A stretch of 64,000 nucleotides of DNA, taken from JBOGOC01 sp050747525 (GTDB lineage Bacteria > Acidobacteriota > Polarisedimenticolia > JACPZX01 > DASXTC01). Every line of letters starts with the position of its first letter. Positions within the stretch are counted from its first letter, which is position 1. This document shows, one piece after another, positions 34,783 through 42,139 of this stretch. A model generated the notes under the pieces. That model saw only the letters and a list, made by a program, of their open reading frames with translations. It was not told where the DNA came from and did no database searches. The position numbers and the translations under genes are program-made. Location: positions 56,832-120,831 of the forward strand of contig JBOGOC010000083.1 of the NCBI GenBank assembly GCA_050747525.1. The letters are read 5' to 3'.

Positions 34783-36614
34783 CCCATCCTCCGTCGCGTG
34801 ATCTCCTCGACCGTTGTGCGTCCGGCGGCCAGCGCCCCCAGCGCCTCGCGGCGCATGGAGGCGAGCCCCGCCGCGCGGCACGCCTCGCGCAGGTCGTCGG
34901 CCGACGTTCCCGCCGCCGCCCGGGCCACCGCGCGATCCGGAGCCACGGCGTGAGCCAGAGGGACCCGCCCGCGGAAGCCAAGCGTGCCCGCGCAGTCGCC
35001 GCAGCCGTTCCCTTTGTAGAGCGTGAGGCTCGCCGCCTCCGCGGAGGGGAGTCCCAGCGCCGAAGCGTGATCGGCGGCGGAGCCGGTCGCCGTCCGGCAG
35101 GCCGGGCAGATGCGCCGGACCAGCCTTTGGTACAGGAGCAGGGTGGGCCGCGACGCCAGCAGGGCGGGCGGGTACCCCGATGCCACGAAGGCCTTCAGCG
35201 CGGCGAAGATGCTGATCCCCTCGGCGCGGGCCACAACCAGCAGCCGATCGCCCAGCCGTCCGGCCTCGCCCGACCAGGCGACGCCTTCCGTGCCGGTCAC
35301 GATGAGCGCGCCGCCGTCGGGCGCGTCCGCGAGCGAAACGGCGTGTTCGAAGCTGTTGCGGATTTCGGGGAAGAACTCCTCCTGGGTCGCTCCGGAGAGA
35401 GTCAGGGCGCGGGGGGACTCCACCAGCGCCACCATGCGGTTGGACGAGATCAGCTCGACCGCGAGCGCGTACAGGGTCGTGGACGCCCCGGAGCAGGGAG
35501 GAGAGGAGATCAGGATGAGCCCCTTCTCGGAGGCGAGGGCGCGGGCCAGGGCCCCGCTCACCGTTTCGTTCAGCCCCAGGTCACCCAGATGAGCGGGGAA
35601 GGTCGACGTGTCGAGGACTTTGATCGACATCTCCTCGCCCTCGCGTCCGGGGCGCGTCCGCACGATGACGATCTGATCCACGCCGTCGATCGCGACCTCG
35701 GCACGTCCCACGCGGGGCACCGTGCGCGTGTCCCCATCGAGCCCCGCCAGCTTTTTGAACGCCTCGAGCGCGGCGGCCACGTCGTGCGGAGCACGCATGC
35801 GGTCCAGGTACAGCGTTCCGTCGATCCTGAAGAACAGCTTGAGGGACCCCTCCATCGCCTGGATCTGGATGTGGCTGGCCCTGCGGCTGGAGGCCAGCCT
35901 CACGATGGTCTCGGCCAGTCCCTCGCTGCCGGCGGCCGTGGCGGCCGGGTCGCTCGCCGTGGCGGAGCCCTGCGGGAAGATCGAGCGGATCACGGAGACG
36001 ATGGACTCGGCCGGGACCACTCCCGGGATGACCTGGCAGCCGGTGACGGCCATGACCCGCTGCACCGCCTCGGTGTTGGACGGATCCGCCATGGCCAGCG
36101 TCATGATACGGCGGTCCCTGAAGGCCTCCGCCTCCAGCGGGAGGATGCGGTCACGCAGGCACTGGTCCACGCCGAGCTTGCGCAGGGCCACCGTATCCAC
36201 GCGGGCGCGCGCCAGGTCGACGGTGATGGCGGTGTGCTGGGACTGGAGGAAGCGCTCGATGCGATCGGGCGGCAGCGCGCCGCTCTCCACCAGGATCTCC
36301 CCGAGCTTACGGCCGTCGGTCTTCTGCCGGTTCAGCGCCTCCAGGAGCTGACCCGTGGTGATCAGGCCCGAGCGCACCAGCATCTCGCCGATGAGCATCC
36401 GTGACTGACTGAGCGTCTCCACTTCTTCGCGCAGCGCGGCCGGGGCCTGGCGCCAGAAGCCATCCTTGAACTCCAGCCCCGCGGCGCAGAAGCATCCCAT
36501 GCAGAAGGGGCAGACCTTGGTGGGTCGTTGCGGATTGCAGGAACACCAGATCGCATCCGCGGCGTCGTAGTCGCTCAGGCAGTTGAAGCACTGCACCAGG
36601 TATGTGTCCGGCAT
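34779..36614 (-). CDS. PilB/GspE-like protein with degenerate ATPase site (pseudo-ATPase)
   Basis: This 611-residue protein opens with a Cys-rich segment (eight Cys within residues 9-43: C9, C12, C24, C26, C35, C38, C41, C43), probably a zinc ribbon. An MshEN-like domain follows (about 72-215, with LIGEMLVRSGLITTGQLLEALNRQ), then a T2SSE-like domain. The Walker A loop reads SSPPCSGASTT instead of the usual GPTGSGKSTT: the Lys is Ala at 377 (codon 35484-35486). The Asp box reads VESP and the Walker B/GEIRD segment reads GGALIVTGTE. The C-terminal CPAC...CGDC zinc motif is kept. I infer that nucleotide hydrolysis is lost and that it acts as a regulator or adaptor. GAGAGG lies 6 bases before the ATG. 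Confidence 0.85.
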   Translation of the reverse strand: MPDTYLVQCFNCLSDYDAADAIWCSCNPQRPTKVCPFCMGCFCAAGLEFKDGFWRQAPAALREEVETLSQSRMLIGEMLVRSGLITTGQLLEALNRQKTDGRKLGEILVESGALPPDRIERFLQSQHTAITVDLARARVDTVALRKLGVDQCLRDRILPLEAEAFRDRRIMTLAMADPSNTEAVQRVMAVTGCQVIPGVVPAESIVSVIRSIFPQGSATASDPAATAAGSEGLAETIVRLASSRRASHIQIQAMEGSLKLFFRIDGTLYLDRMRAPHDVAAALEAFKKLAGLDGDTRTVPRVGRAEVAIDGVDQIVIVRTRPGREGEEMSIKVLDTSTFPAHLGDLGLNETVSGALARALASEKGLILISSPPCSGASTTLYALAVELISSNRMVALVESPRALTLSGATQEEFFPEIRNSFEHAVSLADAPDGGALIVTGTEGVAWSGEAGRLGDRLLVVARAEGISIFAALKAFVASGYPPALLASRPTLLLYQRLVRRICPACRTATGSAADHASALGLPSAEAASLTLYKGNGCGDCAGTLGFRGRVPLAHAVAPDRAVARAAAGTSADDLREACRAAGLASMRREALGALAAGRTTVEEITRRRMG

Positions 36615-36638
36615 CGGGAGCCTCTCGAGAGGACGGTC

Positions 36639-36667
36639 ATTATAAGGTCGGGTCACCGGAGGGGCAA
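36639..36667 (-). promoter_or_regulatory. Promoter of the PilB-like/pepE operon
   Basis: On the minus strand TTGCCC (complement of 36662-36667), a 17-base spacer and a consensus TATAAT (complement of 36639-36644). It is divergent from the gcvT promoter about 25 bases away. Confidence 0.6.
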
Positions 36668-36691
36668 CACGCGGAATCCACGGCGTGCGCG

Positions 36692-36720
36692 TTGACCGTG
36701 TGGGGGGGCTGTGTTAGTTT
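36692..36720 (+). promoter_or_regulatory. Promoter of the gcv operon
   Basis: TTGACC (36692-36697), a 17-base spacer and TAGTTT (36715-36720). The predicted leader to the gcvT ATG is about 50 bases, too short for a glycine riboswitch, and none is seen. Confidence 0.5.
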
Positions 36721-36775
36721 TCTGCGCGTCGACAAGGCTCTCCATACAAGCCCCGATCAGGCAGGCCCATTCAAC

Positions 36776-37900
36776 ATGTCGAGCCCCTCGCTTCGCCGCA
36801 CCCCGTTGCACGCCCGCCACGCCGCCGCCGGCGCGCGGCTGGTCGACTTCGCGGGGTGGGACATGCCCGTGCAGTACCGCGGCGTCATCGAAGAGCACCT
36901 GGCCGTGCGGCAGAAGGCGGGGCTGTTCGACGTCTCCCACATGGGAGAGATCCTGATCACCGGCCCGTCGGCGCTCCAGGCCGTGCAGCACCTCACCAGC
37001 AACGACGCCTCCGTTCTGAGCGACGGCCAGGCCCAGTACTCCGCCCTCACCACCGAGCGGGGCACCCCGGTCGACGACATACTCGTGTACCGCCTGGCCG
37101 CCGATCGCTACCTGCTCGTGGTCAACGCCGCCAATGACGAGAAGGATTTCGCCTGGGTGTCCGAGCGGATCCCTTCCGGCGCGCGCGCCGAGCACGCCAG
37201 CGATCGCTACGCGCAGCTCGCGCTGCAGGGCCCGGCCTCGCCCGGCATCCTCGCCACGCTCACACGTGACGGCGTGCGCGAGCTGCCCTCGTTCGCCTTC
37301 CTGCAGGGGGAGGTGGCGGGGCGCCGTGCTCTCGTGGCGCGCACGGGCTATACGGGAGAGGACGGCTACGAGGTCTACTGCGACCCGGATGACGCTCCTC
37401 ATCTGTGGGACGCTCTGCTGGAGGCCGGCAGGCCCGCGGGGATCGAGCCGGCCGGGCTGGGGGCACGCGACACGCTGCGCCTGGAAGCCTGCCTCATGCT
37501 CTATGGCCAGGACATCGACGAGACCACCACGCTGCTGGAAGCGGGCCTGCGCTTCATCGTGAAGCTGGAGAAAGGGCCCTTCATCGGGCGCGAGGCCCTG
37601 GCGAAGCAGGCGAAGGAAGGGGTTCCCCGCCGGCTGGCCGGCTTCGAGATGGTGGAGCGGGGCATCGCGCGCCACGGCTATCCCGTTGCATCGGAGGGGC
37701 GCCCTCTGGGAGAGGTCACCAGCGGCACGTACGGGCCCTTCGTCCGGCGCAACGTCGGTCTCACCTACGTGCCCGCGCCCATGGCGAAGGAAGGGCAGGA
37801 CATCGACGTGATCATCCGCGCGCGACCCGTCAAGGCCCGTATCGTGCGCACTCCGTTCTACCGCAGGCCCAGGTCGACTCCGGCGCCGGGGAGCGCCTGA
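36776..37900 (+). CDS. gcvT: Aminomethyltransferase, glycine cleavage T-protein
   Basis: A 374-residue folate enzyme that moves the methylene group from the aminomethyl-lipoyl arm of H-protein to tetrahydrofolate, releasing ammonia. Landmarks are RRTPLHARHAAAGARLVDFAGWDMPVQY, VSHMGEI, GYTGEDGYEVYC and GLGARDTLRLEACLMLYGQD. The ATG at 36776 begins the conserved protein; a longer open frame from 36602 would run through the promoter. It heads the operon gcvT-gcvH-gcvPA-gcvPB. Confidence 0.96.
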   Translation: MSSPSLRRTPLHARHAAAGARLVDFAGWDMPVQYRGVIEEHLAVRQKAGLFDVSHMGEILITGPSALQAVQHLTSNDASVLSDGQAQYSALTTERGTPVDDILVYRLAADRYLLVVNAANDEKDFAWVSERIPSGARAEHASDRYAQLALQGPASPGILATLTRDGVRELPSFAFLQGEVAGRRALVARTGYTGEDGYEVYCDPDDAPHLWDALLEAGRPAGIEPAGLGARDTLRLEACLMLYGQDIDETTTLLEAGLRFIVKLEKGPFIGREALAKQAKEGVPRRLAGFEMVERGIARHGYPVASEGRPLGEVTSGTYGPFVRRNVGLTYVPAPMAKEGQDIDVIIRARPVKARIVRTPFYRRPRSTPAPGSA

Positions 37901-37919
37901 TCAGGAGGACGCACGCACC

Positions 37920-38306
37920 ATGTATCCGGATCATCTCAAGTACACGAAGGATCACGAGTGGATCGCGCGCGAGGGAGACACCGGCACGGTGGGTGTGTCC
38001 TACTTCGCGCAGAAGGAGCTGGGCGACGTGGTGTTCGTCGAGCTTCCGGAGGTGGGCCGCAAGCTGAGCCAGGGTGAGGAGCTGGGGACCATCGAATCGG
38101 TGAAGGCGGTGTCGGAGATCTACAGCCCGGTCGCGGGCGAGGTGATCGAGGTGAACACCGCTCTGCGCGACCGTCCCGAGACGATCAACGGCGATCCTTA
38201 CGACGCCGGGTGGATCCTCAAGCTGCGTCTGACCAGGCCGGCCGACCTGGACGCCCTGATGAACGCGGAGGCCTACCGCGCCTACGTCGAGAAGGGCGGT
38301 CACTAG
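37920..38306 (+). CDS. gcvH: Glycine cleavage H-protein (lipoyl carrier)
   Basis: A 128-residue lipoyl-domain carrier that shuttles the aminomethyl group between P- and T-proteins. The lipoylated residue is K62 in TIESVKAVSEIYSP. The start YPDHLKYTKDHEWIARE and the GWILKLRL strand are standard. AGGAGG lies 9 bases before the ATG. It sits between gcvT and gcvPA. Confidence 0.97.
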   Translation: MYPDHLKYTKDHEWIAREGDTGTVGVSYFAQKELGDVVFVELPEVGRKLSQGEELGTIESVKAVSEIYSPVAGEVIEVNTALRDRPETINGDPYDAGWILKLRLTRPADLDALMNAEAYRAYVEKGGH

Positions 38307-38310
38307 CTCG

Positions 38311-39666
38311 ATGCGCTACTTCCCTCAGGGGACCTCGGATCTCGAAGAGATGATGAGGGTGGTGGGGGTGCGCTCCACCTCCGACCTGTTCGACTGCGTT
38401 CCGGAGCCGCTGCGCCTGAAGAAGGACCTCAACGTCCCGCCCGCGAGGTCCGAGATGGAGCTGCGCCGCTCCCTGGGCCAGATGGCCGCGGCCAACGCCT
38501 CGGCGGCCACACACCCCTGTTTCCTGGGAGCCGGCGCCTACAATCACGAGATCCCCGCGGCGGTGAGGCAGCTGCTCCTGCGCTCCGAGTTCTACACCTC
38601 CTACACGCCCTATCAGCCGGAGATCAGCCAGGGGACACTGCAGACGATCTTCGAGTACCAGACGCTCATCGCGCAGCTCACGGAGCTGGACATCTCCAAC
38701 GCGTCGCTCTACGACGGGGCCTCGGCCACCGCCGAAGCGGCACTGCTGGCGCTGCGCGTGACCCGGAAGCCCCGGCTCCTGCTGTCCGAGGCGATCCATC
38801 CGCATTACGCGATGGTGGTGGCCTCGTACGTGAAGCACCTGGGCGCGGAGGTGGTGACGGTGCCCTGCGCGGCCGACGGCCGCACCGACATGCAGGCGCT
38901 CGAGGCGCTCTGCAAGGACGATGGCCAGGCGGGCCTGGTGGCGCTGCAGAGCCCCAACTTCTTCGGCTGCGTGGAGGACCTGTCCCGGGCCTCGGCCATC
39001 GCCAGGCAGGCGGGGGCCCTCATGACCGGGATCGTGACCGATCCTGTCAGCCTGGGACTGCTGCACGGGCCCGGGCACCACGGAGCGGACCTGGCCGTGG
39101 GGGAGGCCCACGCGATGGGCACGCCGCTGCAGTTCGGAGGCCCGTTCCTGGGCTTCATGGCGGCGCGCGAGACGCTGCTGCGTCAGCTTCCCGGGCGGCT
39201 GGCCGGCGAGGCGCGCGACGCGCAGGGCCGGCGCGGCTACGTGCTGACTCTGTCCACGCGCGAGCAGCACATCCGGCGTGAGAAGGCCACCTCCAACATC
39301 TGCACCAATCAAGGGCTCATCGCGCTGGCGGCCACCATCTGCATGAGCCTCATGGGCCGCGAGGGGATACGGGAGGCGGCGGTGCAGTGCCGCAGCAAGG
39401 CCGTGTACGCGCGAAAGCGACTCTCCGCCATCAAGGGGTGCCGCGCTCCGTTCAGCGCACCCATCTTCCACGAGTTCGTCCTGGAGCTGCCGCGCGACCC
39501 CGTGTCGGTCTCCCGCGAGCTGCTCCAGCGGGGCATCCTGGGCGGGCTTCCGCTGGGACGCTACTTCCCGCGCCTCTCGTCCGCGATGCTGTTCTGCGTC
39601 ACCGAGTCGAACTCCCGCGAGGAGATCGATCGGCTGGCCACGACCCTCGAGGAGATACTGAAGTGA
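38311..39666 (+). CDS. gcvPA: Glycine dehydrogenase (decarboxylating) subunit 1
   Basis: A 451-residue subunit equivalent to the N-terminal half of P-protein, in the split form found in many bacteria. Motifs are RYFPQGTSDLEEMMRVVGV, FLGAGAYNHEIPAAV, YTPYQPEISQGTLQ and SNICTNQGLIALAA. It has no PLP lysine, as expected for this half. It forms the heterodimeric P-protein with GcvPB, which decarboxylates glycine onto H-protein. Its stop overlaps the gcvPB start (GTGA). Confidence 0.96.
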   Translation: MRYFPQGTSDLEEMMRVVGVRSTSDLFDCVPEPLRLKKDLNVPPARSEMELRRSLGQMAAANASAATHPCFLGAGAYNHEIPAAVRQLLLRSEFYTSYTPYQPEISQGTLQTIFEYQTLIAQLTELDISNASLYDGASATAEAALLALRVTRKPRLLLSEAIHPHYAMVVASYVKHLGAEVVTVPCAADGRTDMQALEALCKDDGQAGLVALQSPNFFGCVEDLSRASAIARQAGALMTGIVTDPVSLGLLHGPGHHGADLAVGEAHAMGTPLQFGGPFLGFMAARETLLRQLPGRLAGEARDAQGRRGYVLTLSTREQHIRREKATSNICTNQGLIALAATICMSLMGREGIREAAVQCRSKAVYARKRLSAIKGCRAPFSAPIFHEFVLELPRDPVSVSRELLQRGILGGLPLGRYFPRLSSAMLFCVTESNSREEIDRLATTLEEILK

Positions 39667-41147
39667 GCACCGAGCATCCCGCGGACGTGCGTCCCACCCC
39701 GACCCGGCTGGAGCCGACCATCTTCGAGATCGGATCCGCAGGACGGCGCGGCTACGAGCTCCCCGCGCTCGACGTTCCCGAGACCTCCCTGGAGGATCTG
39801 GGGGCCTCGGTGCGCTCCACTGTGGAGGGTTTCCCCCAGGTGAGCGAGGTGGACGTGGTGCGCCATTTCGTCCGGCTCTCCCGGCTCAACTACGCCGTGG
39901 ACCTGGGCCTGTACCCGCTGGGCTCGTGCACGATGAAGTACAACCCCAAGATCAACGAAGAGCTGGCGGCCCTGGACGGGTTCGCGCGGGCGCATCCCAT
40001 GCAGCCCGAAGAGGTCTCGCAGGGGGCCCTGCGTCTCATGCACGAACTGGAGCGTCTGCTGTCCGAGATCACCGGCCTGCACCGGTTCACGCTGCAGCCA
40101 GCCGCGGGGGCCCAGGGAGAGCTGACCGGGATCATGATCGCCCGCGCCCACCTGCAGCGCCGCGGGGACCCGCGCTCGATCATCCTGATCCCCGACTCGG
40201 CCCACGGCACCAATCCGGCCTCGGCGCACGTGTGCGGCTACCGCGTGGAGAACATCGCCTCCAACAGCGAGGGATGCGTCGACGTGGAGGCGCTGCGCCG
40301 CCGCATGGCCCCCGACGTGGCCGCCCTCATGCTCACCAACCCGAACACACTCGGGATCTTCGAGAAGGACATCGAGACGGTGTGCGGCCTGGTGCACGAG
40401 AAAGGCGGTCTCGTGTACATGGACGGCGCCAACATGAACGCGCTGGTGGGCGTGGCGCGGCCCGGGGACATGGGCGTGGACATCCTGCACCTGAACCTGC
40501 ACAAGACCTTCTCCACGCCCCATGGCGGGGGCGGCCCGGGAAGCGGCCCGGTGGGCGTGACCGCGGCCCTGGAGCCCTTCCTTCCCGTCCCCGTGGTGCA
40601 GCGCACGGAAAGCGCGTTCACGCTGGACTGGGACCGTCCTCACACCGTGGGGAAGGTGGCCGCCTTCTACGGCAATTTCGGCATGCACGTTCGCGCACTG
40701 GCGTACATCCTTTCCTTCGGCCCGTCGGGACTGCGACAGATCGCTCATCGCGCGGTGCTGAACGCCAACTACCTCAGGGCCCGGTTGAAGAAGACGTATC
40801 ACGTTCCCTACGCCCGGCCCACCATGCACGAGGTGGTGTTCGACGACAGCCGGCAGGAGAGCACGGGCGTGCGCACGCTGGACATCGCCAAGCGGCTCAT
40901 CGACTACGGCTTCCATCCACCGACCATCTACTTCCCGCTGATCGTGCCCGGGGCACTGATGGTGGAGCCCACCGAGACGGAGCCGCGCCAGGAGCTGGAC
41001 CGGTTCGTGGAGGCGCTGCTGGCCATCGATCGCGAGGCGCGCGAGAACCCCGACCTGGTGCGATCGGCGCCCCACGACACGCCGGTAGGACGCCTCGACG
41101 AGGCGTCAGCGGCGCGCCGCCCCGTCCTGCGCTGGAAGCCCGAGTAG
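39663..41147 (+). CDS. gcvPB: Glycine dehydrogenase (decarboxylating) subunit 2
   Basis: The 494-residue PLP-binding half of P-protein. The PLP lysine is K281 in HLNLHKTFSTPHGGGGPG. Other landmarks are GLYPLGSCTMKYNPK, QPAAGAQGELTGIMI and PDSAHGTNPASA. The start is a GTG overlapping the gcvPA stop. The last 42 bases overlap the 3' end of the converging maf gene, so the C-terminal tail of this protein is also antisense coding sequence. Confidence 0.96.
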   Translation: MSTEHPADVRPTPTRLEPTIFEIGSAGRRGYELPALDVPETSLEDLGASVRSTVEGFPQVSEVDVVRHFVRLSRLNYAVDLGLYPLGSCTMKYNPKINEELAALDGFARAHPMQPEEVSQGALRLMHELERLLSEITGLHRFTLQPAAGAQGELTGIMIARAHLQRRGDPRSIILIPDSAHGTNPASAHVCGYRVENIASNSEGCVDVEALRRRMAPDVAALMLTNPNTLGIFEKDIETVCGLVHEKGGLVYMDGANMNALVGVARPGDMGVDILHLNLHKTFSTPHGGGGPGSGPVGVTAALEPFLPVPVVQRTESAFTLDWDRPHTVGKVAAFYGNFGMHVRALAYILSFGPSGLRQIAHRAVLNANYLRARLKKTYHVPYARPTMHEVVFDDSRQESTGVRTLDIAKRLIDYGFHPPTIYFPLIVPGALMVEPTETEPRQELDRFVEALLAIDREARENPDLVRSAPHDTPVGRLDEASAARRPVLRWKPE

Positions 41148-41702
41148 GTCGCGCACCAGCTCCATCGGCAGCCCCACCACGTTGGTGTACGAGCCGCGCA
41201 CGCCCTTCACCAGCAGCGCCGCCCGCCCCTGGATGCCGTAGGCGCCCGCCTTGTCCAGCGGCTCGCCGCTGCGCACGTACCACGCGATCTCCTCGCGCGT
41301 GATCCGCCTGAAGGTGACGCGGGTGACCCGACGGCCCGCCTCGAGGCCGGCGCCCCCCGCGCGGCACACCGCCACGCCCGTCACCACGCGGTGGGTGCGC
41401 CCCGAAAGAAGCTCCAGCATCCGCGCGGCGTCCGCGACATCCGCGGGCTTGCCGAGGATGGACCTTCCTGCGGCCACCAGCGTGTCGGCCGCCAGAACCC
41501 GGCCCGACCGAAGGCGTTTCGCCACCTCCAGCGCCTTGAGGCAGGCGAGCCTGAGGGCGGCCCGCTCGGCCGTCTCCCCGGGGCGCAGCGTCTCGTCCAC
41601 CGAGGAAGGCCGGATCACGAAGCGGTATCCCGCCGCCCGGAGCAGATCGGCGCGCCGGGCCGACGCCGAGGCCAGGACCAGGTGTTCCGGGGAACGCTTC
41701 AG
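41106..41702 (-). CDS. Maf-family nucleotide pyrophosphatase, probable CTG start
   Basis: A 198-residue Maf/HAM1-fold protein, a pyrophosphatase acting on modified or non-canonical NTPs. The N-terminal signature usually written LASxSPRR appears as LASASARR (10-17), with Ala for Pro. The catalytic Asp region is AADTLV (D73), and GKP, TGVAV, GAYGIQGRAALLVKGVRGSYTNVVGLP are present. The signature lies upstream of every ATG, GTG and TTG in the frame. The likely initiator is the CTG at 41702, which overlaps the stop of the DUF3467 gene (CTGA), with AAGGTGG about 5 bases upstream. Without that start the catalytic loop would be missing. Confidence 0.82.
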   Translation of the reverse strand: MKRSPEHLVLASASARRADLLRAAGYRFVIRPSSVDETLRPGETAERAALRLACLKALEVAKRLRSGRVLAADTLVAAGRSILGKPADVADAARMLELLSGRTHRVVTGVAVCRAGGAGLEAGRRVTRVTFRRITREEIAWYVRSGEPLDKAGAYGIQGRAALLVKGVRGSYTNVVGLPMELVRDLLGLPAQDGAARR

Positions 41703-42010
41703 AAGCCCACCTTGCGACCATCCTGAGGCTCGCCCGGGATGGTGCCGAACCGCTCCTCATACTGCTGGATGTTCTGCGTGAGCACCCGCGCGAGATCCTT
41801 GGCGTGAGCAGGGGACGTGATGATGCGGGCGTGCACCGTGACGTCCTGCTTGCCTGGAACGATCCGCCCGAAGTCCACGTAGAACTCGGAGCGGTTGAAC
41901 ATGATGGTCGCGATGTTGCTGTACGTGCCCTCGGCGGTCTGCTGGTCGATGCGCCCCTGAAGCTGGATGGGCTGCTGGCCGGGCGTTTCGGCCTTGTTCT
42001 CCTGGCTCAC
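41699..42010 (-). CDS. DUF3467 family protein
   Basis: A 103-residue cytoplasmic protein with the DUF3467 pattern: YSNIATIMFNRSEFYVDFGRIVPGK, then VHARIITSPAHAKDLARVLTQNIQQYEERFG. No function is known for the family. The GTG at 42010 is preferred over the one at 42046 because AAGGAG lies 6 bases upstream. It is translationally linked to maf and divergent from the tetrahaem gene. Confidence 0.85.
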   Translation of the reverse strand: MSQENKAETPGQQPIQLQGRIDQQTAEGTYSNIATIMFNRSEFYVDFGRIVPGKQDVTVHARIITSPAHAKDLARVLTQNIQQYEERFGTIPGEPQDGRKVGF

Positions 42011-42063
42011 GCGGGCTCCTTCAAGCGGTGTCGTCCAGCGCTGCACGCCGCCTCACCGGTGGC

Positions 42064-42092
42064 TTGCGGCCGAACGACCGAGTTCCTATAAT
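42064..42092 (+). promoter_or_regulatory. Promoter of the tetrahaem selenoprotein gene
   Basis: TTGCGG (42064-42069), a 17-base spacer and a consensus TATAAT (42087-42092). Transcription would start near 42099, giving a 40-base leader with GGAGA at 42126-42130. Confidence 0.6.
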
Positions 42093-42139
42093 ACCGCGCC
42101 ACACACGACATTCAGCGCCGTACACGGAGACGTCGACTC

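Noticed and set aside
36720..36776. Glycine riboswitch before gcvT
   Set aside because: The predicted leader is about 50 bases and has none of the paired aptamer structure.
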